DNA from: Thiofaba sp039822285
GTDB taxonomy: Bacteria; Pseudomonadota; Gammaproteobacteria; Halothiobacillales; Halothiobacillaceae
Assembly: GCF_039822285.1 (NCBI RefSeq)
Contig: NZ_JBAJEY010000004.1
Coordinates: 124,001-188,000, forward strand
Length of the DNA: 64,000 nt
Direction: 5' to 3'
Both the position numbers and the translations under genes were made by a program. Shown one piece after another: positions 33,914-43,006 of the stretch. The first letter of the stretch is position 1, and each line of letters begins with the position of its first letter. The notes below the pieces were generated by a model. It searched no databases and had not been told where the DNA came from. It worked only from the letters and a program-made list of their open reading frames with translations.

Positions 33914-35074
33914 TTACAGTCCGGCGGCGGCGCGCAAGGCCTCGGCCTTGTCGGTTTTTTCCCAGGTGAACTCCGGTTCCTCGCGGCCGAAGTGGCCGTA
34001 GGCGGCGGTCTTCTGGTAGATCGGCTGGATCAGGTCGAGCATCTTGATGATGCCGTAGGGGCGCAGGTCGAAGACCTCGCCGACGATGGCGGCGATGCGG
34101 TCGTCGTCGATCCGGCCGGTGCCGAAGGTGTCTACCGTGATCGAGGTCGGCTCGGCCACGCCGATGGCGTAGGAGACCTGGATCTCGCAGCGATCGGCGA
34201 GTCCTGCGGCGACGATGTTCTTCGCCACGTAGCGGCCGGCATAGGCGGCCGAGCGGTCCACCTTGGAGGGGTCCTTGCCGGAGAAGGCGCCACCGCCGTG
34301 GCGGCCCATGCCACCGTAGGTGTCGACGATGATCTTGCGCCCGGTCAGGCCGCAGTCACCCACCGGGCCGCCGATGACGAACTGGCCGGTCGGGTTGATG
34401 TGGAACTTGGTGTCCTTGTGCAGCCATTCGGCGGGGATGACCGGCTTGATGATGGTCTCCATCACCGCCTCCTGCAGGTCCTTGTAGGCGATGTCCGGGT
34501 GGTGCTGGGTGGACAGGACCACGGCATCCACGGCCACCGGCTTGCCGTCCACGTAGCGGAAGCTGACCTGGCTCTTGGCGTCCGGGCGCAGCCAGGGCAG
34601 GGTGCCGTTCTTGCGCACCTTGGCCTGGCGCTTGACCAGGCGGTGGGCATAGGTGATCGGTGCCGGCATCAGCACGTCGGTCTCGTTACAGGCAAAGCCG
34701 AACATCAGGCCCTGGTCGCCCGCGCCCTGCTCCTCGTTGACGATGCGATCCACGCCCTGGGCGATGTCCGAGGACTGCTTGCCGATGGCGGAGAGCACGC
34801 CGCAGGTGCGGCCGTCGAAGCCGATCTCGGAGCTGTCGTAACCGATGTCGACGATGACCTGGCGCACCAGTTCGTCCAGGTCGACCCAGGCGGAGGTGGT
34901 CACCTCGCCGGCGAGCAGGACGAAGCCAGTCTTGACCAGGGTCTCGCAGGCCACGCGGGCGTTCTTGTCCTGCGCCAGGATGGCGTCGAGGATGGCGTCG
35001 GAAATCTGGTCGGCGATCTTGTCCGGATGGCCCTCGGACACGGATTCCGAGGTGAACACATAATCACGTTTCAT
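33914..35074 (-). CDS. metK: S-adenosylmethionine synthetase
   Basis: A 386-residue enzyme making SAM from methionine and ATP. Signatures include SESVSEGHPDKIADQISDA, GAGDQGLMFGFACNET, the P-loop-like GGGAFSGKDPSKVDRS and a C-terminal FGREEPEFTWEKTD. It lies just upstream of the ahcY riboswitch, so SAM formation, SAH removal and methyl-THF supply are neighbours. No SAM riboswitch pattern was recognised before metK. A 7-bp hairpin (CCCTGCC/GGCAGGG, 35132-35150) lies in its upstream region. Confidence 0.98.
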   Translation of the reverse strand: MKRDYVFTSESVSEGHPDKIADQISDAILDAILAQDKNARVACETLVKTGFVLLAGEVTTSAWVDLDELVRQVIVDIGYDSSEIGFDGRTCGVLSAIGKQSSDIAQGVDRIVNEEQGAGDQGLMFGFACNETDVLMPAPITYAHRLVKRQAKVRKNGTLPWLRPDAKSQVSFRYVDGKPVAVDAVVLSTQHHPDIAYKDLQEAVMETIIKPVIPAEWLHKDTKFHINPTGQFVIGGPVGDCGLTGRKIIVDTYGGMGRHGGGAFSGKDPSKVDRSAAYAGRYVAKNIVAAGLADRCEIQVSYAIGVAEPTSITVDTFGTGRIDDDRIAAIVGEVFDLRPYGIIKMLDLIQPIYQKTAAYGHFGREEPEFTWEKTDKAEALRAAAGL

Positions 35075-35157
35075 CAGGCGCTCCTGGCGGCACGAGAGTC
35101 AAACCGCAGGATGATACCGTAAGCGCGTTTGCCCTGCCTATGCGGCAGGGATAGGCT

Positions 35158-35343
35158 CAGGGCAATCGCATGAAACTGATTCATCGTTCTGAACACCCGT
35201 GTAGGAGCGGCGCCCTCGCCGCGACAGGCATGTCGAGCTCGGGCGATCGGCCCGAGGGCGGGCCTCCTACACCCCAACAGCCCCTTTGCAGGCTGGATTT
35301 TCGCCTGGTGCGAGCGCTCCAGAACCTTCATGCGATGGCCCTG
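35158..35343. repeat. Palindromic MITE/REP-like element, copy 1
   Basis: A 186-bp intergenic element. Terminal inverted repeats are CAGGGCAATCGCATGAA at 35158-35174 and its complement with one mismatch at 35327-35343. Inside is a second inverted pair, GTAGGAGCGGCGCCCTCG (35201-35218) facing GCGGGCCTCCTAC (35258-35270), which resembles REP sequences of Pseudomonas and relatives. It separates the metK promoter region from the 3' end of the PhnD-like gene. Copy 2 is at 54208-54386. No coding capacity. Confidence 0.8.
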
Positions 35344-35362
35344 GGATAGGCCCCAGGAGGGT

Positions 35363-36169
35363 TCAGTAGCCGTAGGTGCCCTTCAGAAGTTCGGCCTGGC
35401 CTGCGTAAGTGGCGTTGGAGGCAGCTTCGAAGCCATTGGTGTTGAGCATCTCCAGCATGGCGCGGCCCTCGGGGGTCTTGCCAGCCTGTAGCAGGGCCTG
35501 GCGGATCTTCGCCTGCACCTCCGCCGGTACCGTGGGGGCGGCCGCGACGGCCAGGTGGGGCAGTTGCTTGGAGGTGGTGACGACGTTCAGGTTGTCATAC
35601 TGAATGGCGATCGGGGTGGGCACCAGGGCGGCTGCGACCTTGCCCTTGAGCACCATGTCGATGGCCTCCCGGGCGTTGTTGGCATACTTGAAGTCGGGCA
35701 GGCGCATCGGGTTGGGGAACATCTGGAACAGCGTCAGCGCGGACAGGTTGGGGGAGGCGATGGTGGCCACCGGCTTGCCGAGCAGTTCCTGGGGGTCAAG
35801 GATCGCGACATCGCTGCGGGTGACCAGCGACTGGCTGACGACTCCGGCAATCTTGGCGAGCACCGTGTAGTTCTGGCGCTGGACGAGGAAGTCGATCATC
35901 GGCGCGTTGTCGAAAACGAGCTCGTACCCCGCGCCCTTGCGCGTGGCCTCCCAGTAGCCGAGGTAGGTGCTGTTGGTGACCAGCTCGATCGGGGCGCCGA
36001 TGCTTTTGCCAAGGTAGTCCGTCATCTTGGTGTATTCGGCCTTCATCTCCGCCTGCGGCAGGAAGGGCGGGACGGCGAGGTGGAAGCCGGCGGCCTGCAG
36101 GCTGGAGGACAGGCCGAGAAACAAGGCGGCCACGAGGGCGAGTGTGCGGGTATCGGGCAGGAGGCGCAT
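35363..36169 (-). CDS. PhnD-like periplasmic substrate-binding protein
   Basis: A 268-residue protein with a Sec signal peptide (about 27 residues, ending SSSLQA) and the PhnD/TauT-type binding fold. Landmarks are AVPPFLPQAEMKAEYTKMTDYLGK, YELVFDNAPMIDFLVQR and the typical EAIDMVLKGKVAAALVPTP middle. PhnD-family proteins bind phosphonate or phosphite, but this subfamily also includes proteins with unknown ligands. No permease or ATPase gene is adjacent, so it is an orphan binding protein or has a non-transport role. The ATG at 36169 was chosen for the signal peptide; AAGGAT lies upstream. Confidence 0.82.
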   Translation of the reverse strand: MRLLPDTRTLALVAALFLGLSSSLQAAGFHLAVPPFLPQAEMKAEYTKMTDYLGKSIGAPIELVTNSTYLGYWEATRKGAGYELVFDNAPMIDFLVQRQNYTVLAKIAGVVSQSLVTRSDVAILDPQELLGKPVATIASPNLSALTLFQMFPNPMRLPDFKYANNAREAIDMVLKGKVAAALVPTPIAIQYDNLNVVTTSKQLPHLAVAAAPTVPAEVQAKIRQALLQAGKTPEGRAMLEMLNTNGFEAASNATYAGQAELLKGTYGY

Positions 36170-36217
36170 GTTGTCGGTATCCTTTGCGTCGGCATGGTGC
36201 AACAAGGCTGTAAATGT

Positions 36218-36232
36218 CAGGGATTTTCCCTG
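36218..36232. promoter_or_regulatory. Palindrome in the divergent promoter region
   Basis: CAGGGA-TTT-TCCCTG is a perfect 6-bp inverted repeat with a 3-base centre, about 50 bases upstream of the PhnD-like start and 64 bases upstream of the thioredoxin-like start. It could be an operator for one or both divergent genes. No regulator can be named. Confidence 0.3.
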
Positions 36233-36295
36233 CACGGTCCATGTGATTTCACTGATGCGTCCATCAGGTGAGCAAATGCGCGAGGAATGTCGATC

Positions 36296-36856
36296 ATGGT
36301 GCGAATGACCACTCCCCAGGCCGAGCTTGGCTGGCCTGCCCCCGATTTCGAGCTGCCCGGTGTGGATGGGCGGCGCTGGCGGCTTGCAGACTGCCGCGGC
36401 GAGCGTGGCACTCTCGTCATGTTTATCTGCAATCACTGCCCCTACGTGCAGGCCATCCTTGATCGCATTATCCGTGACGCGCGCGAGCTGGTGGGGCACG
36501 GGGTGCGGTGCGTGGCGATCAGTGCCAACGATCCCGTCACCTATCCGGAGGACTCCTTTGACAACATGGTCCGCCTAGCGCAGGAGAAGGCTTTCCCCTT
36601 CCCCTACCTGTTCGATGAGTCCCAGGACGTGGCCCGTGCCTATGGAGCCGTTTGCACCCCGGACTTCTTTGGCTTCGACGCGGATCTGCGCCTGCGTTAC
36701 CGCGGTCGTCTGGATGAAAGCCGCAAGGAGCCGCAGCCCGGTGCCCGTCGGGAGCTGTTCGAGGCGATGGTTCAGGTTGCTCGCACCGGCGAGGGGCCGG
36801 CCGAGCAATGGCCGAGCATGGGGTGCTCGATCAAATGGCGCGGCGAGGGCGGATGA
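36296..36856 (+). CDS. Thioredoxin-like (AhpC/TSA-type) protein
   Basis: A 186-residue thioredoxin-fold protein. It starts with the peroxiredoxin-like pattern GWPAPDFELPGVDGRRW and has CNHCPYVQAI, a CxxC-type site with NH between the cysteines. Similar proteins are annotated as thioredoxin family or alkyl hydroperoxide reductase-like; the actual redox partner is unknown. No signal peptide is seen, so it is probably cytoplasmic. The ATG at 36296 has GAGGA 9 bases upstream; ATGs at 36287 and 36305 are alternatives. Divergent from the PhnD-like gene. Confidence 0.85.
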   Translation: MVRMTTPQAELGWPAPDFELPGVDGRRWRLADCRGERGTLVMFICNHCPYVQAILDRIIRDARELVGHGVRCVAISANDPVTYPEDSFDNMVRLAQEKAFPFPYLFDESQDVARAYGAVCTPDFFGFDADLRLRYRGRLDESRKEPQPGARRELFEAMVQVARTGEGPAEQWPSMGCSIKWRGEGG

Positions 36857-37014
36857 GCTTGTGTCGGCCGCAAGGTCAGCCAGGTTGCCCGATTGGATGA
36901 ACTGATGGAAAATGCGGGCAACTTTGTCCCTTGAGGATTGCGCCTGCCCGCGATCCCGGGACCGCCTCGCCGGGGCAAGATTTCCTTTCTCAACATTCGT
37001 TTAGGAGACCCCGC

Positions 37015-39009
37015 ATGCCGACTCGTCGCGAGCTTGCGAATGCCATCCGTGCCCTCAGCATGGATGCGGTGCAGAAGGCCAAGTCCGGTCACCCGGGCGC
37101 CCCGATGGGCATGGCCGATATCGCCGAAGTCCTGTGGAACAGCCACATGAAGTACAACCCGGGCAATGCCAAATGGGTTGATCGTGACCGTTTCGTGCTG
37201 TCCAACGGCCACGGCTCGATGTTGATCTATTCCCTGCTGCACCTGACCGGTTTCGACCTCAGCATGGAAGACATCAAGAACTTCCGTCAGCTGCATTCCA
37301 AGACCGCGGGGCACCCCGAGTACGGCTATGCCGACGGCATCGAAACCACCACCGGTCCGCTGGGGCAGGGCATCACCAACGCGGTGGGCATGGCCATTGC
37401 CGAGCGCACCCTGGCCGCCCATTTCAACCGTCCGGGGCACACCATCGTCGACCATCACACCTACGTGTTCATGGGCGACGGCTGCCTGATGGAGGGCCTG
37501 TCCCACGAAGCCTGCGCCATGGCCGGCACCCTGGGGCTCGGCAAGCTGATCGCCTTCTGGGACGACAACGACATCTCCATCGACGGTCACATCAACGACT
37601 GGATGGAGCGTGACGTGGCCGGCCGCTTCGAGTCCTACAACTGGCATGTCATCCGCAACGTCGACGGCCATGACCCCGAGGCGGTGGATGCCGCCATCCG
37701 TGCCGCCAAGGCCGTCACCGACAAGCCGTCCCTGATCTGCACCCGCACCATCATCGGTTACGGCTCGCCCAATCTGTGCGGCAGCCACGACTGCCACGGC
37801 GCCCCGCTGGGCGAGGCCGAGATCGCCGCCGCGCGCGAATTCCTCAAGTGGCCGCATGAGCCGTTCGTGATCCCGCAGGAGATCTACGACGGCTGGGATC
37901 ATCGCGCGAAGGGTGCCAAGGACGAGGCCGAGTGGCAGGCGCGCTTCGACGCCTACGCTGCTGAGTACCCGGAATTGGCCGCCGAGTTCACCCGCCGCAT
38001 GGCGGGCGAGCTGCCGGCCAACTTCGTCGCCGAGATGGACAAGTTCATCGCCAAGGTCCAGGCGGAGATGCCGAACATCGCCTCCCGCAAGGCCTCGCAG
38101 AACGCCATCGAGGCTATGGGCCCGGTCGTGCCCGAGCTGTTCGGCGGTTCCGCCGACCTGACCGGCTCCAACCTGACCAACTGGTCCGGTACCGTCAAGG
38201 TCAACCATGACAACGCCAACGGCAACTATATCTCCTGGGGCGTGCGCGAGTTCGGCATGGCCCACATGATGAATGGCATGGTCCTGCACGGCGGCTTCAA
38301 GGTCTACGGCGGCACTTTCCTGATGTTCATGGAGTTCATGCGCAACGCCCTGCGCATGTCCGCCCTGATGAAGATCCCGACCATCTACGTCTACACCCAC
38401 GACTCCATCGGTCTGGGCGAGGACGGCCCGACCCACCAACCGGTCGAGCAGCTCGCCACCATGCGCATGATCCCGCGCTTCCACACCTGGCGCGCCTGCG
38501 ACGCGATCGAGTCCGCCGTGTCCTGGAAGATGGCCATGCTGCGCAAGGACGGCCCCACCGCGCTGGTGTTCTCGCGCCAGAACCTCAAGCCGATGGCGCG
38601 TACCCCCGAGCAGGTCAAGCTGATCGAGAAGGGCGGCTACGTGCTCAAGGATGCCGCCGGCAAGCCCGACCTGATCATCATCGCCACCGGCTCCGAGGTG
38701 GAGCTCGCCATGAACGCCGCCGAGGTGCTGGAAGGCAAGGGCAAGAAGATCCGCGTGGTCTCCATGCCGTCCACCTGCGTGTTCGATACCCAGGACAAGG
38801 CCTACCGTGACTCCGTGCTCATCCCGGGCGTCAAGCGCGTGGCCGTCGAGGCCGGCGTGACCGCCTTCTGGGCCAAGTACGTCGGTCTGGATGGCGCCGT
38901 GGTTGGTATCGACACCTTCGGCGAATCCGCGCCGGCGGGCGAACTGTTCAAGCAGTTCGGTTTCACCGTCGAGAACGTGGTCAAGACCTGCGAGTCCGTG
39001 CTGGCCTGA
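37015..39009 (+). CDS. tkt: Transketolase
   Basis: A 664-residue thiamine-diphosphate transketolase for the pentose phosphate and Calvin pathways. Visible are SGHPGAPMGMADIAEVLW, LSNGHGSMLIYSLLHLTGF, the TPP-binding FMGDGCLMEGLSHEA...WDDNDISIDG and HDSIGLGEDGPTHQPVEQL. The ATG at 37015 is preceded by TTAGGAGA; the open frame upstream is not family-like. First gene of the tkt-gap-pgk-pyk-fba cluster, all in the same direction. Confidence 0.98.
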   Translation: MPTRRELANAIRALSMDAVQKAKSGHPGAPMGMADIAEVLWNSHMKYNPGNAKWVDRDRFVLSNGHGSMLIYSLLHLTGFDLSMEDIKNFRQLHSKTAGHPEYGYADGIETTTGPLGQGITNAVGMAIAERTLAAHFNRPGHTIVDHHTYVFMGDGCLMEGLSHEACAMAGTLGLGKLIAFWDDNDISIDGHINDWMERDVAGRFESYNWHVIRNVDGHDPEAVDAAIRAAKAVTDKPSLICTRTIIGYGSPNLCGSHDCHGAPLGEAEIAAAREFLKWPHEPFVIPQEIYDGWDHRAKGAKDEAEWQARFDAYAAEYPELAAEFTRRMAGELPANFVAEMDKFIAKVQAEMPNIASRKASQNAIEAMGPVVPELFGGSADLTGSNLTNWSGTVKVNHDNANGNYISWGVREFGMAHMMNGMVLHGGFKVYGGTFLMFMEFMRNALRMSALMKIPTIYVYTHDSIGLGEDGPTHQPVEQLATMRMIPRFHTWRACDAIESAVSWKMAMLRKDGPTALVFSRQNLKPMARTPEQVKLIEKGGYVLKDAAGKPDLIIIATGSEVELAMNAAEVLEGKGKKIRVVSMPSTCVFDTQDKAYRDSVLIPGVKRVAVEAGVTAFWAKYVGLDGAVVGIDTFGESAPAGELFKQFGFTVENVVKTCESVLA

Positions 39010-39022
39010 TCCAGTCGCTCGA

Positions 39023-39053
39023 GCGGGCGGCCGGCCCTGCGCTGACCGCCCGC
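39023..39053 (+). other. Hairpin between tkt and gap
   Basis: GCGGGCGG (39023-39030) and CCGCCCGC (39046-39053) form an 8-bp stem with a 15-base loop. No T-run follows, so it is more likely an RNA-processing or stability element than a terminator. Confidence 0.4.
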
Positions 39054-39091
39054 GCAACAATTCCAATGATCCGTCACAGGAGCAAGTAAAA

Positions 39092-40090
39092 ATGGCAATC
39101 CGCGTTGGTATCAACGGCTTCGGCCGCATCGGTCGCATGGTGTTCCGTGCCGCTGCCCAGGACTTCCCGGAAATCGAGATCGTCGCGATCAACGACCTGC
39201 TCGAGCCGGACTACCTGGCCTACATGCTCAAGCACGACTCCGTGCACGGCCGCTTCAAGGGTGACGTCTCCGTCGAAGGCAACTACATGGTCGTCAACGG
39301 CAAGAAGATCCGTCTGACTGCCGAGCGTGATCCGGCCAACCTGAAGTGGGACGAAGTCGGCGTGGACGTGGTTGTCGAGTCCACCGGCTTCTTCCTGACC
39401 GAAGAGTCCTGCCAGGCCCACATCAAGGCCGGTGCCAAGAAAGTGGTCCAGTCCGCCCCGTCCAAGGACGCCACCCCGATGTTCGTCTACGGCGTGAACC
39501 ACACCACCTACGCCGGTCAGGCCATCATCTCCGCCGCGTCCTGCACCACCAACGGCCTGGCGCCGATGGCCAAGGTGCTGAACGACAAGTTCGGCATCAA
39601 GCGTGGCCTGATGACCACCGTGCACGCCGCCACCGCCACCCAGAAGACCGTTGACGGCCCGTCCTCCAAGGACTGGCGCGGTGGTCGCGGCATCCTGGAG
39701 AACATCATCCCGTCCTCCACCGGTGCCGCCAAGGCCGTGGGCGTGGTGCTGCCGGAGCTCAAGGGCAAGCTGACCGGTATGGCCTTCCGCGTTCCGACCT
39801 CTGACGTGTCTGTCGTTGACCTGACCGTCGAGCTGAACAAGGAAGCCACCTACGCTGACATCTGTGCCGCCATGAAGGCCGCCTCCGAAGGTGAACTGAA
39901 GGGCGTGCTGGGTTACACCGAGGATGCGGTGGTTTCCACCGACTTCCGCGGCGTGAGCGCCCCGTCCGTGTTCGATGCCACCGCCGGCATCATGCTCGAC
40001 CCGACCTTCGTCAAGCTGGTCGCCTGGTACGACAACGAGTACGGCTACACCTGCAACCTGATGCGCATGGTTCGCCACATCGCTCAGTAA
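39092..40090 (+). CDS. gap: Glyceraldehyde-3-phosphate dehydrogenase, type I
   Basis: A 332-residue GAPDH. INGFGRIGRMVFRAA is the Rossmann loop; INDLLEPDYLAYMLKHDSVHG contains the Asp that favours NAD; SAASCTTNGLAPMAK carries the catalytic Cys; WYDNEYGYTCNLMRM is the C-terminal signature. The ATG at 39092 follows AGGAGCAAGTAAAA. It works between tkt and pgk, in either the glycolytic or the Calvin direction. A strong terminator follows, so read-through into pgk may be partial. Confidence 0.98.
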   Translation: MAIRVGINGFGRIGRMVFRAAAQDFPEIEIVAINDLLEPDYLAYMLKHDSVHGRFKGDVSVEGNYMVVNGKKIRLTAERDPANLKWDEVGVDVVVESTGFFLTEESCQAHIKAGAKKVVQSAPSKDATPMFVYGVNHTTYAGQAIISAASCTTNGLAPMAKVLNDKFGIKRGLMTTVHAATATQKTVDGPSSKDWRGGRGILENIIPSSTGAAKAVGVVLPELKGKLTGMAFRVPTSDVSVVDLTVELNKEATYADICAAMKAASEGELKGVLGYTEDAVVSTDFRGVSAPSVFDATAGIMLDPTFVKLVAWYDNEYGYTCNLMRMVRHIAQ

Positions 40091-40102
40091 CCCGCAGGGT
40101 CG

Positions 40103-40130
40103 AAGAGGGGGAGTATGCTCCCCCTTTTTT
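40103..40130 (+). terminator. Rho-independent terminator after gap
   Basis: A 7-bp G/C stem GGGGGAG/CTCCCCC with a 4-base loop is followed by six T. It lies 13 bases past the gap stop. Confidence 0.85.
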
Positions 40131-40144
40131 CCGTCCCGGGAGCC

Positions 40145-40175
40145 ATCGGTTAAGCCCGCCACCGGCTTAACCGAT
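40145..40175. promoter_or_regulatory. 12-bp perfect inverted repeat before pgk
   Basis: ATCGGTTAAGCC (40145-40156) and GGCTTAACCGAT (40164-40175) surround a 7-base loop. It lies in the leader between the gap terminator and the pgk start and is followed by TGTTT. It could be an attenuator-type hairpin, an operator or an RNA-processing site; the sequence alone does not decide. Confidence 0.6.
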
Positions 40176-40212
40176 TGTTTCCACGTCTTTGCCCGTATTG
40201 AAGGAGAACGAC

Positions 40213-41391
40213 ATGTCCGTCATCAAGATGACCGATCTCGATCTGGCCGGTAAGCGCGTCCTGATCCGCGCCGACCTCAACGTCCCCGTCAAGGACGGCA
40301 AGGTCACCTCGGATGTCCGCATCCGCGCCACCCTGCCGACCATCGAGCACGCGCTGAAGGCCGGCGCCAAGGTCATGGTCATGTCGCACCTGGGCCGTCC
40401 GACCGAGGGCGAGTACAGCGAGGAGAACTCCACCCAGCCGGTCGCCGAGCACATGAGCAAGCTGCTGGGCAAGCCGGTGCGTCTGGTCAAGGATTACCTC
40501 AACGGCGTCGAAGTCGGCGCGGGCGAGGTCGTGCTGTTCGAGAACGTCCGCTTCAACGTGGGCGAGAAGAAGAATGCCGATGACCTGGCCAAGAAGTATG
40601 CCGCGCTGTGCGATGTGTTCGTGATGGACGCCTTCGGCACCGCTCACCGCGCCGAAGCCTCCACCCACGGCGTGGCCAAGTATGCCCCCATCGCCTGTGC
40701 CGGCCCGCTGCTCGCCGCCGAGCTCGAGGCCCTGGGCAAGGCCCTGCAGGCCCCTGCCCGTCCGCTGGCCGCCATCGTGGCCGGCTCCAAGGTCTCCACC
40801 AAGCTGACCATCCTCGACTCCATGTCCGAGAAGGTCGACAACCTGATCGTCGGCGGTGGCATCGCCAACACCTTCATGCTGGCCGCCGGCCTGCCGATCG
40901 GCAAGTCGCTGGCCGAGCCGGACCTGGTTGCCGAGGCCAAGAAGATCATGGACAAGATGGCAGCCCGTGGCGCCACCGTGCCGGTCCCGGTGGACGTGGT
41001 CTGCGCCAAGGAGTTCTCCCCGACGGCTGAGGCGACCGTCAAGGACGTCAAGGATGTGGCCGCCGACGACATGATCCTCGACATCGGCCCCAAGACCGCC
41101 CAGATGCTGGCCGACAGCCTCAAGGCCGCCGGCACCATCGTCTGGAACGGCCCGGTCGGCGTGTTCGAGTTCGACCAGTTCGGCAACGGTACCAAGACCC
41201 TGGCCATGGCGATCGCCGAATCCAAGGCCTTCTCCATCGCCGGTGGCGGCGACACCCTGGCGGCGGTCGACAAGTACGGCATCGCCGACAAGGTCAGCTA
41301 CATCTCCACCGGCGGCGGCGCCTTCCTCGAGTTCCTCGAGGGCAAGGTCCTGCCGGCCGTCGCGATCCTGGAAGAACGCGCCAAGGGTTGA
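40213..41391 (+). CDS. pgk: Phosphoglycerate kinase
   Basis: A 392-residue enzyme converting 1,3-bisphosphoglycerate and 3-phosphoglycerate. Characteristic parts: RVLIRADLNVPVKDG, VMSHLGRPTEG, LFENVRFNVGEKKN, VMDAFGTAHRAEAST, and the C-terminal GGGDTLAAVDKYG...STGGGAFLEFLEG. The ATG at 40213 has AAGGAG 6-7 bases upstream; an upstream TTG in frame was rejected. Confidence 0.98.
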   Translation: MSVIKMTDLDLAGKRVLIRADLNVPVKDGKVTSDVRIRATLPTIEHALKAGAKVMVMSHLGRPTEGEYSEENSTQPVAEHMSKLLGKPVRLVKDYLNGVEVGAGEVVLFENVRFNVGEKKNADDLAKKYAALCDVFVMDAFGTAHRAEASTHGVAKYAPIACAGPLLAAELEALGKALQAPARPLAAIVAGSKVSTKLTILDSMSEKVDNLIVGGGIANTFMLAAGLPIGKSLAEPDLVAEAKKIMDKMAARGATVPVPVDVVCAKEFSPTAEATVKDVKDVAADDMILDIGPKTAQMLADSLKAAGTIVWNGPVGVFEFDQFGNGTKTLAMAIAESKAFSIAGGGDTLAAVDKYGIADKVSYISTGGGAFLEFLEGKVLPAVAILEERAKG

Positions 41392-41446
41392 TCCCTGCTC
41401 CCTGGCCAAGGATGGCCTTCACTCCCTCTCTGAGAGTTGAATACGC

Positions 41447-42895
41447 GTGAAGCGACGCACCAAGATTGTTGCCACCCTGGGGCCGTCCACCGACAACCCC
41501 AAGGTCATTGAGGACCTCATCCGCAATGGCGTGGATGTGGTCCGCCTGAACTTCTCCCACGGCCAGCCTGAAGATCACATGAACCGCGCCCGCATGGTGC
41601 GCGAGGCCGCCACCCGCCTGGGCCGTTACGTCGCCATCCTTGGCGACCTGCAGGGGCCGAAGATCCGCATCGACCGCTTCAAGGAAGGGAAGATCTTTCT
41701 CGAGGACGGCGCCCCCTTCATCTTCGATGCCGCCCTGGGCAAAGATGATGGCGATCAGGAGCGCGTGGGTCTGACCTACAAGCAGCTCGTGGACGACGTG
41801 CGCGAGGGCGACACCCTGCTGTTGGATGACGGCCGCCTGGTGTTTACCGTCGACCGTGTCACCGGCAGCGAGATCCACTGCACCACGGTGGTCGGCGGCG
41901 TGCTGTCCAACAACAAGGGCATCAACCGCCAGGGCGGTGGCCTGTCCGCCCCCGCCATCACCGCCAAGGATCGCGCCGACATCAAGACCGCCGCCGAGAT
42001 CGGCGTCGACTACATCGCCGTCTCCTTCCCGCGCAGCGCGGCCGACCTGCACGAGGCGCGCAGCCTGCTGAAGGCGGCGGGTTCCGAGGCCAGCATCGTG
42101 GCCAAGGTCGAGCGCGCCGAGGCCGTGCAGTGCATCGACGAGATCATCGAGGCGTCGGATGCCATCATGATTGCCCGCGGCGATCTCGGCGTGGAGATCG
42201 GCGACGCCGAACTTCCTGCCGTACAGAAGGAGTTCATCCGCAAGGCGCGGGACGCCAAGCGTGCGGTCATCACCGCCACGCAGATGATGGAGACCATGAT
42301 CACCAACCCGATCCCGACCCGGGCGGAGGTGTTCGACGTCGCCAACGCGGTACTGGATGGCACCGATGCGGTGATGCTCTCCGGCGAAACCGCCTCCGGC
42401 AAATACCCGGCGAAGGTGGTGGCCACCATGGCGCACATCTGCGCCCGCGCCGAGAGCCAGATCCAGGCGAAGATGAGCGTTCCGCCGCTCGATACCCGCT
42501 TCGAGCGCGTGGACGAGACCATCGCCATGTCGGCCATGTACGCCGCCAACCATATGGCTGTGCGCGCCCTGGTGTCCCTGACCGAATCGGGCTCCACCGC
42601 CCTGTGGATGTCGCGCGTGAACTCCGCGATCCCGATCTACGCCTTCACCCGGCATGAGGCCACCGCCCGCCGCGCCGCACTCTACCGCGGGGTGGTTCCG
42701 ATCCATTTCCCCTATGAGACCACCGATCATGCCGAGGTCAACCGCATGGTGGTGGCCGAGTTGCGCCGTCGCGAGATCCTCGAGGATGGCGATCTGGTCA
42801 TCATCACCAAGGGTGACCTGATGGGCGAGATGGGCGGCACGAATGCGATGAAGATCGTGCGCGTCGGCGAGGTCATCCGTCCCGGCACCGAATGA
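41447..42895 (+). CDS. pyk: Pyruvate kinase
   Basis: A 482-residue pyruvate kinase (PEP + ADP to pyruvate + ATP). Signature parts are KIVATLGPSTDNPKVIEDLI, VRLNFSHG, LGDLQGPKIRI, IMIARGDLGVEIGDAE and TATQMMETMITNPIPTRAEV. Start is GTG at 41447, 55 bases after the pgk stop. Its presence among Calvin/glycolysis genes directs triose phosphate carbon toward pyruvate. Confidence 0.97.
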   Translation: MKRRTKIVATLGPSTDNPKVIEDLIRNGVDVVRLNFSHGQPEDHMNRARMVREAATRLGRYVAILGDLQGPKIRIDRFKEGKIFLEDGAPFIFDAALGKDDGDQERVGLTYKQLVDDVREGDTLLLDDGRLVFTVDRVTGSEIHCTTVVGGVLSNNKGINRQGGGLSAPAITAKDRADIKTAAEIGVDYIAVSFPRSAADLHEARSLLKAAGSEASIVAKVERAEAVQCIDEIIEASDAIMIARGDLGVEIGDAELPAVQKEFIRKARDAKRAVITATQMMETMITNPIPTRAEVFDVANAVLDGTDAVMLSGETASGKYPAKVVATMAHICARAESQIQAKMSVPPLDTRFERVDETIAMSAMYAANHMAVRALVSLTESGSTALWMSRVNSAIPIYAFTRHEATARRAALYRGVVPIHFPYETTDHAEVNRMVVAELRRREILEDGDLVIITKGDLMGEMGGTNAMKIVRVGEVIRPGTE

Positions 42896-43006
42896 GCCCA
42901 AGGGGGAGGCGCCCAGTGTGCTTCCCCGCAGGCTTGCGATACACTCGAGCGACTATGCCGCTTGCAACGATTCCACTTCACTTGAACCCCTAACAGGAGA
43001 ACGCAC

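Noticed and set aside
35075..35157. SAM riboswitch before metK
   Set aside because: Only a simple 7-bp hairpin is present; conserved SAM-I, SAM-II or SAM-IV cores are absent.
36772..39192. 806-codon open frame antisense to transketolase
   Set aside because: Composition typical of the complement of a GC-rich gene; no Shine-Dalgarno or domain.
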